Assembly (NCBI RefSeq): GCF_003013475.1 | Contig: NZ_PXZO01000011.1 | Location: 62,001 to 126,000 of the forward strand | DNA length: 64,000 nucleotides | Direction: 5' to 3' | Source: Brevibacillus porteri | GTDB lineage: Bacteria > Bacillota > Bacilli > Brevibacillales > Brevibacillaceae | Part shown: piece by piece, positions 46,804 through 57,200 of the stretch | Numbering within the stretch: the first letter of the stretch is position 1 | How the letters are laid out: each line of letters begins with the position of its first letter | The notes under the pieces: model-generated | What the model was told of the DNA's origin: nothing | Databases searched by the model: none | Seen by the model: the letters and a program-made list of their open reading frames with translations, nothing else | Program-made: the position numbers and the translations under genes

Positions 46804-47491
46804 ATTATCTGGGCTGCCATCTTTCATGTTTCCCAGCTTGACCCAGGTTTTCGAAACACTCGTAAATGGATTGATAAGCGGACAAATTACCGCTGCGATT
46901 GGAAAAAGCATGGGACGAATCCTGTTGGGCTTTCTCATTGCCATTATTGTCGGTCTGATATTGGGTTACTTCATTTGGAGGTACAAACTCGTAGAAGATA
47001 CGCTTGGCTTTGTGGTGACGGCGCTTCAGTCTATCCCGAGCATTGTTTGGTTCCCGCTTGCGATTATTTGGTTTGGCTTAAATGACTTCTCCATTTTGTT
47101 CATTGTGACGATCGGGGCGACCTGGACGATGACAGTCAACGCGACCAGCGGTTTTAAAAATGTCCCGCCATTATATCAGCGGGTGGCCAAGACTTACGGT
47201 TCGTCTGGCTTTCACTTTGTACGAACAGTCATTCTTCCTGCATCTGTACCGCAGATCATCTCTGGACTTCGAATCGCTTGGGCATTTTCCTGGCGGGCAC
47301 TCATGGCTGGTGAATTGCTCGGGGGTGGCGGTGGTCTTGGGCAACTGCTCGAGATGGGACGTTCACTTGGACAAATGGATTTGGTGATATCAGTCATGAT
47401 CATTATTGCGATCATCGGTACCATCGTCGATAATGTTGTCTTTTCACGCATCGAACGCAACGTTCAGATGAAGTGGGGAGTCCATTCATAA
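46736..47491 (+). CDS. ABC transporter permease (nitrate/sulfonate/taurine type)
   Basis: 251 aa, ATG with GGAGG nine bases upstream inside the ATPase gene. BPD_transp_1 fold with five to six segments, the EAA loop AKTYGSSGFHFVRTVILPASVPQIISGLR and the motif GWRAL-like SWRALMAGELLGGGGGLG characteristic of TauC/SsuC. Probably a homodimeric channel. Confidence 0.92.
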   Translation: MTTALRRVIFIAMIAAIWEVTSRLSGLPSFMFPSLTQVFETLVNGLISGQITAAIGKSMGRILLGFLIAIIVGLILGYFIWRYKLVEDTLGFVVTALQSIPSIVWFPLAIIWFGLNDFSILFIVTIGATWTMTVNATSGFKNVPPLYQRVAKTYGSSGFHFVRTVILPASVPQIISGLRIAWAFSWRALMAGELLGGGGGLGQLLEMGRSLGQMDLVISVMIIIAIIGTIVDNVVFSRIERNVQMKWGVHS

Positions 47492-47521
47492 AAGAAAAAT
47501 GGCTAAGGAGTGTGTCGTCAC

Positions 47522-48517
47522 ATGCTTAAAAAAGTGTTCAGTACCGTTGTCGCATCCCTATTATTGATAGGGATTGCGAGCGGCTGCTCTACTGGCGGAG
47601 CAGCATCCTCTGAGAAGGAAGTAAGGATCGGATATTTCCCAAATCTGACCCATAGTGCCACGATCATCGCGCTGGAGAAAGGCTATTTTAAGGAAGCCTT
47701 CGGTGCTGATATGAAGATTCAAACAAAAACGGTCGCCAATGGCGGATTGTTTATGGAAGCAATGGCAACGAAGGCGATTGACGTAGGGACAGTCGGGCCA
47801 GGGCCGCTATTGAACTTTTATGTCAAGCATCCTGGGTATCATTTGATTTCAGGAGCAGTTAATGGTGGAGCTGTGCTCGTCATGAACGGTTCAACCAATA
47901 TTACGGAACTAAAAGATTTAAAAGGCAAAAAAATCGCGATTCCGGTAATCGGAAGCACGCAGGATGTCATGCTCAGAAAAGCACTGAGTGAGGTTGGTCT
48001 GAAACCGACGACGAATGGTGGAGATGTGGAACTGTATGCTGCGGCTCCAGCAGATACGGCAGCACTATTCGTGCAAAAATCCGTCGATGGTGCAGCAACT
48101 CAGGAGCCGTGGGGATATGTACTGGAAAATCAGGCCGAAGGAAAATTGCTTCTGGATTGGGATCAATTCGCTTGGGGGAAAGAATCAACCAATACGGTGG
48201 TAGCAGCCAGCGATGAATTCCTGAAAAGAGAAGGATTGGCAACCGCCTATCTGGAAGCACATAAAAAAGCAGTCAAATTCATTCAGGAAAATCCCGAAGA
48301 AAGCCAAGAACTGATCATCAAGCATTTGAAAAATCTGACTGGCAAAGAGCTGAGCAAAAAAGAAGTGCAGGCAGCCTTTTCCCGTTTGGAAGTAACAACG
48401 GAGGTCAATGAAAAAGTTATTCAGGAAATGGCAGATATCAGCCAGGAAGCCGGCTATATTTCCAGTAATAAAATCGACGGCTTGATCGATTTGAAATATT
48501 TAGAAGCAGCGAAATAA
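47522..48517 (+). CDS. ABC transporter substrate-binding lipoprotein (SsuA/TauA/NMT1 type)
   Basis: 331 aa from ATG 47522 (GGAG eleven bases upstream). Lipobox IASGC anchors it. NMT1/THI5-like fold with [39 protein letters not shown] and [10 protein letters not shown]. Family ligands include alkanesulfonates, taurine, nitrate, pyrimidine thiamin precursors and riboflavin-like compounds. No sulfonate monooxygenase is nearby, so sulfonate use is not supported; the amidohydrolase upstream hints at an N-heterocycle or amide. Confidence 0.88.
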   Translation: MLKKVFSTVVASLLLIGIASGCSTGGAASSEKEVRIGYFPNLTHSATIIALEKGYFKEAFGADMKIQTKTVANGGLFMEAMATKAIDVGTVGPGPLLNFYVKHPGYHLISGAVNGGAVLVMNGSTNITELKDLKGKKIAIPVIGSTQDVMLRKALSEVGLKPTTNGGDVELYAAAPADTAALFVQKSVDGAATQEPWGYVLENQAEGKLLLDWDQFAWGKESTNTVVAASDEFLKREGLATAYLEAHKKAVKFIQENPEESQELIIKHLKNLTGKELSKKEVQAAFSRLEVTTEVNEKVIQEMADISQEAGYISSNKIDGLIDLKYLEAAK

Positions 48518-48597
48518 TATCGGGTGAGAAGGATGGAGATTCAGCAGGAGTAACGAGAGGTAGAAAGGAATTAGATGGGAAAGGAGGTCATGCCGCG

Positions 48598-49458
48598 ATG
48601 AGACCACATGAACAAGGAAGTAATCAACCGAACGACACCTCATTGGAGACACAGATTCACACGGATTTCCAAAAAGAAATGACGTACGGCGATTATTTAC
48701 AGCTTGATCAAATCTTGTCGAGTCAACAATGTCAATCCACGCATCATGATGAAATGCTGTTTATTATCATTCATCAGGTGAGTGAGCTATGGATGAAACA
48801 AATTTTGCACGAACTGTCAGCAGCATATGAATGCATCTGCAATCATGATCTGGAGCCTGCTTTCAAAATGTTCGCGCGAGTCTCGCGTATCCAGCAGCAA
48901 TTGATTAAATCGTGGGATGTCCTTTCTACATTGACGCCAGCCGATTACCTCCAGTTCCGTGACAAGCTGGGTCATTCCTCCGGATTTCAATCCTATCAAA
49001 ACCGATTCATCGAATTTACGCTAGGATATAAGAACCAGCATGTCCTAGCGGTGTATGCACATCAACCAGAGCTTCATTCCCAAATGAGTGCGGCCTTGCA
49101 GCAGCCCAGCATTTATGATGCGGCGATCAGGGAGATGGCTGCTCGTGGCTTGCCGATTGATCCGGAATGTTTGAATCGCGATTGGTCACAACCCTATCAA
49201 CCAAATCAGAGTGTAGAGCATGCCTGGCTGACCGTGTATCGAAATGTGAACCAGTATTGGGATCTGTACGAGTTGGCAGAAAAGCTGGTGGATATCGCCA
49301 GCCAGCAACAACAATGGCGTTTTAACCATATGACGACAGTCGAACGCATCATAGGCCAAAAGCCGGGAACAGGAGGGTCATCAGGCGTCATGTACTTACG
49401 CAGAGCACTCGATCACCGTTTTTTCCCGGAGCTTTGGAGCTTGCGGACGCTGTTGTAA
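48598..49458 (+). CDS. kynA: tryptophan 2,3-dioxygenase
   Basis: 286 aa, ATG behind AAAGGAGGT. All-helical heme enzyme with [15 protein letters not shown], the distal heme/substrate region [26 protein letters not shown]-like [32 protein letters not shown] and the C-terminal [15 protein letters not shown], which closes over the substrate. Opens the indole ring of tryptophan to N-formylkynurenine. The usual partners kynB and kynU are not next to it. Confidence 0.95.
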   Translation: MRPHEQGSNQPNDTSLETQIHTDFQKEMTYGDYLQLDQILSSQQCQSTHHDEMLFIIIHQVSELWMKQILHELSAAYECICNHDLEPAFKMFARVSRIQQQLIKSWDVLSTLTPADYLQFRDKLGHSSGFQSYQNRFIEFTLGYKNQHVLAVYAHQPELHSQMSAALQQPSIYDAAIREMAARGLPIDPECLNRDWSQPYQPNQSVEHAWLTVYRNVNQYWDLYELAEKLVDIASQQQQWRFNHMTTVERIIGQKPGTGGSSGVMYLRRALDHRFFPELWSLRTLL

Positions 49459-49481
49459 AAAAACTCTTCAAAAAAAGCGAG

Positions 49482-49512
49482 AAAAGCGTCTTGGGGACCC
49501 AGGGCGCTTTTT
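49482..49512 (+). terminator. terminator after kynA
   Basis: AAAAGCG...CTTGG pairs with CCAGG...CGCTTTT and ends in a T run. Confidence 0.65.
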
Positions 49513-49657
49513 AGCATGTAGTACTCTTTTCACATCTTTTCACATATCTTTCCTAATATTGGGTACAAATACCCTTCTTTTCCTAACAAACATATGTTTT
49601 CATTTTTAGTGGTATACATATATTTCAAGAACAACCAGAAATGGAGTGGGCATTTGG

Positions 49658-50758
49658 ATGGAAACAATGAAACCACCTATGGAAGTGTTATATGCAAAAC
49701 AGCTGAATGCGCTGCGTTCCCATGATACAGGGACAAAACCTCCCAATTGGCTGATGTCGCCAAGAGCTGTGCGCGATTTTATTTTAGGAACGGATGAACC
49801 TCTCTCTTATGAGGGCGAAAGTATACCGATTACGAAGAAGTTCTATGGAGACGATGTGCTTATTGAGCGTGCGATCGTCACGTTGGCAGGCAATCGCGGC
49901 TTGATGCTCGTCGGTGAACCAGGAACGGCAAAGACGATGCTGTCTGAGTTGCTGTCTGCGGCCATCTCCGGTACGAGCACGAATACGATCCAAGGCACCG
50001 CTGGCACGACAGAGGATATGATCAAATACTCTTGGAACTACGCGATGCTGCTGGACAAAGGTCCTTCGCTGCAAGCGCTGGTTCCTTCGCCGCTATATAC
50101 CGGTATGAGCAAAGGGATTATTACGCGATTCGAAGAAATTACCCGTTGTCCGTTTGAGGTTCAAGACGTGTTGATTAGTATTTTGAGCGACAAGGTGATG
50201 AACATTCCCGAGCTATCAGACGGCATCCTGTTTGCCAAGCCCGGTTTTAATATCATTGCAACAGCGAACTTGAGGGACAAAGGCGTCAATGAAATGAGCA
50301 GCGCGCTCAAACGTCGTTTTAACTTCGAGACGATCGCGCCGATTAATCATGTGAAAATGGAAGCACAAATTATCGAATCTCAAGCAAAAGTAATTCTGGA
50401 GCAAAGTGGCGTAAACATCGAAATCGATCGGGATGTGGTTGAGATATTGGCGACGACCTTCATGGAACTGCGTATGGGCGAGACCAAGGAGGGATTCAAA
50501 ATCGATTCCCCTCAATCCGTGATGAGTACAGCCGAAGCCGTATCCGTCTATGTCCAAAGTGCAATGACGTCCCATTACTATGATGGCAGGCCCATTTCCA
50601 TGGATCGACTGGTACAGAACATGCTGGGAGCGGTCGTCAAGGAAAACCAAAAGGACGCAAATATCCTGAAAACCTACTTTACCAAAGTGGTCAAAGAACG
50701 GGCAAAGGAAGAGGGTCTATGGGGAACTTATTACAGCGAGAAGAAATGGATCAAATAA
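49658..50758 (+). CDS. MoxR-type AAA+ ATPase (YehL-like)
   Basis: 366 aa from ATG 49658 (GGAGTGG upstream); a GTG 12 bases earlier is less likely. Walker A GEPGTAKT at 86-93, Walker B region IITRFEEI at 154-161 (Glu-Glu instead of Asp-Glu), sensor 1 ATANLRDKGVNEM at 201-213 and the arginine finger ALKRRF at 216-221. MoxR ATPases act with VWA proteins as chaperones or metal-insertion machines, and such a protein is encoded two genes on. First gene of the 10-kb operon; it overlaps the next gene by 40 bp. Confidence 0.88.
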   Translation: METMKPPMEVLYAKQLNALRSHDTGTKPPNWLMSPRAVRDFILGTDEPLSYEGESIPITKKFYGDDVLIERAIVTLAGNRGLMLVGEPGTAKTMLSELLSAAISGTSTNTIQGTAGTTEDMIKYSWNYAMLLDKGPSLQALVPSPLYTGMSKGIITRFEEITRCPFEVQDVLISILSDKVMNIPELSDGILFAKPGFNIIATANLRDKGVNEMSSALKRRFNFETIAPINHVKMEAQIIESQAKVILEQSGVNIEIDRDVVEILATTFMELRMGETKEGFKIDSPQSVMSTAEAVSVYVQSAMTSHYYDGRPISMDRLVQNMLGAVVKENQKDANILKTYFTKVVKERAKEEGLWGTYYSEKKWIK

Positions 50759-53121
50759 ACGGTCAAGACCGCTTCATAAAATCATTCGTCGAAGAAGAGG
50801 TCTATAACCTCAGCAAACAGGTCGTCTATTTCCCGGTTCGTCATCATAGTCCTGCCTGCTCGTTTCATTTGAAAAAAACGATCGAAGAGTATCAACCGGA
50901 AATCATTCTGATTGAAGGCCCGGACCATAGTAATCATATCATTCCGATCTTGACGGATGAACGGACGAAACCTCCTGTGAGCATTTATTACGCGTACGCC
51001 TCAGGGGAGCAAAAATACGTCTGTTACTTTCCGTTTCTTCTGTATTCGCCGGAATATGTAGCCTTGGTTGAAGCAAAACGCTGTCAGATACCTGCTGCTT
51101 TCATTGATCTAAGCTACGGAAGTCGCCTGGAAAGCTTGGAAGACGGCCATGATTTGAAAAAGAAGAATGAAAAGCTGTCCTATCACGATGAGCGCATGCT
51201 GGCAGGCTCGCAGTTTATTCAGCGATTGTGCCAGACGATGAAATGCCGGAACTTCGATGAGCTGTGGGAAAAGGTTTTTGAGATTGATGGTATCCGCAAA
51301 CAGACGCAGGATTTCGTCAAGGATGTCTTTGCCTACTGCTACCTGTCTCGAAAATGCTATGATGACGCTACTTTGGAAGCGGAAGGCGATTTCATTCGCG
51401 AGGCGCACATGCGTCAAAAAATTGCAGAGGCAAAGCAAAAGCATGCGAGAATTCTCGTGGTTACCGGGGGATTTCATACATACGGACTCATCGAGGAGCG
51501 CAAGACTTCCTACAAGATACAAAAGGTGCAGGAAGAAAAAATATATCCGATGGTGTACACGTACCAGGAAGCGGATCAGTTGAATGGATACGCAAGCGGG
51601 ATGCCGTACGTTCACTACTACGAGAGTGTGTGGAAGGCACTGGAGAAGAAGGAGCGTGCTCCCTTCTCGAAAAGCGCCTTGGTGTACCTCCCGCAACTGC
51701 TTAAAAGGCTACGTGATAAAGGAGAAACGACGTCGACTGCGGATGCGATTGAAGCGTACAGCCTCATGAACGGCATGGCAGTCATGCGGGAAAAGGCCGA
51801 GGGCGGCGCCTATGAGTTGATCGATTCCGTTCTCTCTGCTTTTACAAAAGGCGAGCGCTCGATTGCAACCTCACAGCCGATCGAGACATTGCGAGAGCTG
51901 TTGACAGGAGACGGAATTGGTGAGGTTGCTCCAAATTCACTGGATGTGCCAATCGTTCGCGATTGCAAAGACAGATGTAAATCTCTAAAGCTCGCGATCA
52001 CGACAACAGGGCGCAATCAGAAGGTGCTAGAGCTGTATGCCAAGAAGTCACATCGCGAAGCCAGCCAGTTTTTTCACTGCATGCAGTTCTTGGGTACAGA
52101 ATTTTGCGCGAAAGAATCCGGACCAGACTGGATGAACAATCGAAATGTCAATCTTGTCCGAGAAATATGGCGCTACAGCTATTCCTCCTTCGTCGAAGCC
52201 CGTCTGATCGAAAGCTCGGTCTATGGCGGGACTGTGAAGGAGGCAGCTGCGCAAAAGCTAGCCGATATGGTAAAAGAAATGCCGCAGCACCAGAGCCATG
52301 AGCTGGCAAAATGGCTTATGATGGCGGTCGTCATGGGATTGGAAGAGTTGTCGGAAAGGCTCTTTGAATCTGTAGAAGGGTCCGTTAGGCAGGATGGACA
52401 TTTTCTCTCTCTTTGCAAAACATTGAAGACACTCACGATTCTTTTGGAGCAAAAAAGGTTGTTCGGTCTTATCGAGACAGAACGGCTGGAGAACTTGGTG
52501 GAAGAAGTATATTACCAGGCTGTGACCAAAATCGTCGAGCAGGGAAACCCGAACCCCAACGAACTGGATGAGTTGGCCGATCAGCTCAAATTCCTGTACA
52601 TGCTGAGTGAGAAGAGACAGGCGGATGACTCCCAAGAGGTATTCAGTGATCAACTGCTGGAATTGCTGCGTAACGACAAGCTCCCCGCGAAACTGGAGGG
52701 GGTGGTGGTCGCAATCTTGTGCAATCTCGAAGTGATAGAACGCGCAGAAATCTCCAGACGTGCGCGTGCCTATATGTTCGGCTCGCCTGAGCAAATGCTG
52801 CATACCGCCGCGTATTTACATGGCGTTTTTATCGTGGCTCGTGACTACCTCTTTCATCAAGAAGAAATCTTGCGCGATCTGCATCAGATGATTACATCCT
52901 TGGCCTACGACGACTTTTTGCAAGTGGTGCCTGAACTGCGATTAGCGTTTACATATTTTAGCCCAATGGAAATTAGTATGCTCTCGGAAAAAGTGGCAGC
53001 TCTCTTCCAAACGACGGTGGAGCAAGTCACGAATCCAGTCATCGATGAGCGTACCTTGCGTGATGCCCGCATGCTCGATGAAGCGATCAAGGAGGAGTTT
53101 GCCAAATGGAACCTGATTTGA
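50719..53121 (+). CDS. DUF5682-like protein (YehM-like)
   Basis: 800 aa, ATG behind AGGAAGAGGG inside the end of the ATPase gene. N-terminal half shows PVRHHSPACSFHLKK, then ILIEGPDHSNH, then ILVVTGGFHTYGLIEE: a His motif, a Glu motif and a second Gly-x-His motif, in the order found in the TraB/TIKI and ChaN/erythromycin-esterase-like folds. That suggests a hydrolase-like domain but is my inference. The C-terminal 400 residues are helical with repeat-like character. In E. coli YehM has the same position between MoxR and VWA genes. Confidence 0.7.
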   Translation: MGNLLQREEMDQINGQDRFIKSFVEEEVYNLSKQVVYFPVRHHSPACSFHLKKTIEEYQPEIILIEGPDHSNHIIPILTDERTKPPVSIYYAYASGEQKYVCYFPFLLYSPEYVALVEAKRCQIPAAFIDLSYGSRLESLEDGHDLKKKNEKLSYHDERMLAGSQFIQRLCQTMKCRNFDELWEKVFEIDGIRKQTQDFVKDVFAYCYLSRKCYDDATLEAEGDFIREAHMRQKIAEAKQKHARILVVTGGFHTYGLIEERKTSYKIQKVQEEKIYPMVYTYQEADQLNGYASGMPYVHYYESVWKALEKKERAPFSKSALVYLPQLLKRLRDKGETTSTADAIEAYSLMNGMAVMREKAEGGAYELIDSVLSAFTKGERSIATSQPIETLRELLTGDGIGEVAPNSLDVPIVRDCKDRCKSLKLAITTTGRNQKVLELYAKKSHREASQFFHCMQFLGTEFCAKESGPDWMNNRNVNLVREIWRYSYSSFVEARLIESSVYGGTVKEAAAQKLADMVKEMPQHQSHELAKWLMMAVVMGLEELSERLFESVEGSVRQDGHFLSLCKTLKTLTILLEQKRLFGLIETERLENLVEEVYYQAVTKIVEQGNPNPNELDELADQLKFLYMLSEKRQADDSQEVFSDQLLELLRNDKLPAKLEGVVVAILCNLEVIERAEISRRARAYMFGSPEQMLHTAAYLHGVFIVARDYLFHQEEILRDLHQMITSLAYDDFLQVVPELRLAFTYFSPMEISMLSEKVAALFQTTVEQVTNPVIDERTLRDARMLDEAIKEEFAKWNLI

Positions 53122-54245
53122 GCCGCGAAGCCTTGAACCGCTGGCGGTTGTTATTGGGCTCTCATGCCGAGGAATCATTGGAAGGTAGCGGGGTCTATCA
53201 ATCATCCGAGTTTTCCTATCAGGAACTGGACTCGATTCTTGAATTTTTATACAACCGTGAATACGGCGAAGAGCAAGGCTATCGAAAAGAAGGTGGCCGG
53301 GGAGATTCGGCATTGACGGTTCCCGTCTGGCTGAATAAAATCCGCAAGCTGTTTCCCAAAAAGACGGTAGAAATCCTCGAGCGGCAAGCTCTGGACCGCT
53401 ATAACATGAAAGAGCTGTTGACAGACAAAAAAGTGTTGGAAAGCATGGAGCCCAACATGACCCTCTTGAAAAACATCCTCCAATTTAAAGGCAGGATGAA
53501 AGGAGAGGTCGTGAAAAGTGCAAAGGAAATTGTACGCAAGGTCGTAGACGATCTGCGGCGTCAGCTGGAAAATGAGGTGCAGACCAGCATTGTCGGCAAA
53601 CGCAATCGCCACAAACGCGGCTATACGAAGTCGATGAAAAATCTGGATGTGCATAAAACGATTCGCAAAAATTTGAAAAACTACGATCGCAAAAAAAGTC
53701 GTTTTATCATCGATGAGCTGTATTTCCACAGCAATATCCAGCATCACAACAAATGGAACATCGTCATTGTCGTGGACGAGAGCGGCAGTATGATGGACTC
53801 TGTGATTTACAGCTCCGTTATGGCAAGTATTTTTTACAAGCTCGCTGCCTTGAAGACGCATTTGGTTATTTTTGATACAAAGGTCGTAGATTTGAGCGAT
53901 AGACTGGATGATCCGGTCGATGTGCTGATGAGTGTGCAACTTGGTGGGGGGACTCATATTGCCCAAGCGCTCAAATACGGAAGAACACTGCTCGAAAATC
54001 CATCGAAAACGATATTTATCCTCGTCAGCGATTTGGAGGAGGGCTATCCGATCAAGGAAATGTATCGCCAAAGCAAGGAAATTATAGACGCGGGCTGCAA
54101 GTTTTTAGTGCTGACGGCTTTAGATTTCGAGGGCAACGCTACGTACAACCAGCATGCTGCAAGGGTATTGAGCGATATGGGAGCAAATGTCGCCGCGATC
54201 ACGCCTGATGAGCTCGCGCAGTGGATTGGTAAGGTTATCAAATAG
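53106..54245 (+). CDS. VWA domain protein (YehP-like)
   Basis: 379 aa, ATG behind AAGGAGGAG, overlapping the previous gene by 16 bp. Residues 1-215 are helical and strongly charged. The C-terminal von Willebrand A domain has a full metal site: DESGS at 224-228, the Thr in GGGTHI (283) and SDLEEG at 308-313. MoxR-VWA pairs usually work together, the VWA protein binding the substrate or target. No signal peptide, so it is cytoplasmic. Confidence 0.88.
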   Translation: MEPDLSREALNRWRLLLGSHAEESLEGSGVYQSSEFSYQELDSILEFLYNREYGEEQGYRKEGGRGDSALTVPVWLNKIRKLFPKKTVEILERQALDRYNMKELLTDKKVLESMEPNMTLLKNILQFKGRMKGEVVKSAKEIVRKVVDDLRRQLENEVQTSIVGKRNRHKRGYTKSMKNLDVHKTIRKNLKNYDRKKSRFIIDELYFHSNIQHHNKWNIVIVVDESGSMMDSVIYSSVMASIFYKLAALKTHLVIFDTKVVDLSDRLDDPVDVLMSVQLGGGTHIAQALKYGRTLLENPSKTIFILVSDLEEGYPIKEMYRQSKEIIDAGCKFLVLTALDFEGNATYNQHAARVLSDMGANVAAITPDELAQWIGKVIK

Positions 54246-54264
54246 AGAGAAGGAGGAGTAAGGA

Positions 54265-57200
54265 ATGGTTTTACGAAAGACAGATCTGAATCCGGTTACG
54301 AAGAAATTTGTGGAGGAATTTATCAGTGCAAGTGATCGAAACAAGCATTTGTACGATCAAGTCGCTGATTACGTTGCAGGTGACACAGACGAATGCCCGG
54401 CAATCGCAGAGGACCCGCGGTTTTACAGCTATACGGTTCGATCCGAATTTGACAAGCTAAAAAAACGCGGAGAAGAGCTGGCTTTCTATCGAGCAGCTGT
54501 GCTGATCTACAAGGCAAGCAACCGTTTTTACGATAAGAAAAATGTGATGGATGAATGCTTCCTGGACCAGATCGAACTGCAAGGTATGAAGGAAATCAAT
54601 GATGCTGACATCCGTGCAAAAGATCAGAAGGCATTGGAGGCCATGAGAAAAACGGTCGAGCATTTCGGGCATGCGTTATTTGGCGAATTTTTGTTAAAAG
54701 CTGCGGAGGATTATCGCGCAAGCATCAGCCGTGATTACTCCTCGACATTTGATCGGGCCGAATTTTTGCTATTCATTTCGTATGCGTACACGATTTCTCC
54801 GAGCTTATTGGAAGAAGCAAAAGAAAAGCTGATGCCGATCTATTATTACCTGGTTACAGGTGATACGCGCGAATATATAAAAGAGCTGCATACCATTGCC
54901 AAAGAAGTCGTGACCATGCAGTTTTCGAGCAACAATTTGCTAACCAACGAGTCGTTGTATCCTTCATACGTCAAAGAGAAAAAGGCTGCACTGCGAGATA
55001 AGTATTATCCAGGAGAGCAGGTCAAGGAAGGCTCCCTTTTGAACCAGAAACATTTGAAACGTTATATGGAGCTAGTCATCAGCTTGCTGTACTTCCGCAT
55101 TCACGTCAAAGGCGGGATCAGTGCATTCCTGAAGAAGGAAGAGGAGATGGATCGGGAGCTGCACAACACCTTGCAAATCCTTTTTGACATGTTCCCGCTT
55201 GATATCTTGTCCGAAGATAAGAGACTGTTTGGACTCGTACACATGGATGAGCCTTACGATCTACTGCTGGGCCTGCGCGAGCATTTACTATCCCCGCCGA
55301 CAAATTGGGAGCAAGTGAAGCAGCTGGTGCAAGAAGACGTAACGAGATCAAGACGAGCGCTTGAGCTTGCTTCGATCCCAATGGTCAAAGGATTTTTACA
55401 CAAAACGCTGGCGGCAGAAGGTGTGGATCTCTCCGATTTCCAGCCTTCTTTGGAAGGGATTATTCAAGACGCGCTGCGTCGTGCGAAGGGCTCGACAAAG
55501 CTGACGAACTATTTGGATGAAAAAGCTGTCCTAGAGGATGTGCTCGAGCATGTGCATCTGGAGGACTTACAACTTGTAAGGCAGCAGATGATCCTGCTGA
55601 GCTTCTTGCCTGTGGACCATCCGTTTATTGCGCGTCTGATTCCGTTCATGTGCCAATACAAAGACAAGTCCAATCGCAGAGTAGGCCATATGTGCTTCGC
55701 TCATGCGTTCCAGGATCGATTGACCGGTATCATCGATCATTACCAGAAGGACGAAGCTGTAGATATCCAGACCCTTTTCTATCAGATTTTGTCGATAAAG
55801 GAGATGCATTATTATTACACAGACGTCAATGAAGAGGTGTATCGTTCGTTGGTCGTAGCGAATCCGGAAATGAGTTTGGCTCATTTTGACAAGCTGGATA
55901 CAGAGCTTCGCGTGTTTGTGATGCAGACCCTATTAGCGGCAAAGGAGACGCTGTCAGAGGAATTGCGCAACCAAGCGATTCTGCTCGGTTTGGGTGACAG
56001 CTCGAAGAAAGTGAGCGGCTTTGCTGGTGCAGCGTTTCTTCAGGCCAAAGACAAGGAGCTTTATTTGCACGTCTATCAAAGCGAGAAAAAAGCAAAAGTC
56101 AAGGAAATGGCGCTTGATGCGATTCGCTCCTTGGACAATCACAAGGAGATTTATCAAGAGCTGTTGACAACAGAAAAGAGCAGCAAATTTAAAACGCTGC
56201 TACAAACATTTATCGACGCCGAGGAGCAAGGGCCAGATGCGAGCTTGACCCATTTAGGCAACCTGACCGACAAGCGCAAGCTCACACGAATTAAATGGAT
56301 GCCACTGGAGCGCATGCCAGTCCTTCGCGACCAAGACGGCAACGAGCTGGGTCAGGAAGTAATGGAGTACATGCTAACCGCTTCGATCGATTTCCCGACA
56401 GCGCCAAACCAGTTGGTACTTGACTTGAAACCGTCTCTGCAAGCGGCATCTGTTGCTGACTTTACCGTAGAAGTTTTGCGCACATGGCTCGATAATGGAG
56501 CAGTCGCCAAAGAAAAATGGGTCATGCCGCTCTGCGTCGCTTTCGGAGATCGACGTATAGTCGATACCATTGGTCAGATGATCAAGGATTGGACAGATCA
56601 CTCTCGCGGTGCCTTGGCTGCGGATGGCGTGCGTGCTCTGTCGTTCTCGAATGATTTGACGGCGCTGCGTCTAATTGACCAGATCAAGCGTACGATCAAA
56701 AACAGGCAAGTTAAATCAGCAGCAGAAGAGGCGCTGTCCATGGCGGCTGCGAATCAGAACATTTCCGCGATGGAACTGGAAGACCGACTGGTTACGACGC
56801 TTGGCTTCGATGCGTCCGGCAAGCAAGTGTTTGACTACGGGGACCGCACCTTCACGGTCAAAGTCAGCAACGAGCTGGAGCTGGAAGTCACGAACGACAG
56901 CACAGGAAAAGCAGTCAAAAATCTGCCTGCACCGTCCGCGAAAGACGATCAGGAGAAGGCAGAACAAGCACGTTTGACTTTTGCTCAATTGAAAAAAGAC
57001 CTAAAAAATATGGTGAAAGTGCAATCTCTTCGTCTGGAGGAGTCCCTGTCCAAATCGCGTTATTGGTCAACGGCAGCATGGAAACGTCTCTTTGTGGAGA
57101 ACGTGTTGATGCAAAAATTCGCAATCGGGCTCATCTGGGGTGTATACGAGGATGGTAAGCTCGTAGATACGTTCCGCTATATGGACGATGGGACATTTAA

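Noticed and set aside
45961..48517. Assignment as an alkanesulfonate (ssu) operon
   Set aside because: No SsuD or SsuE monooxygenase genes are present, so only the transporter class can be stated.
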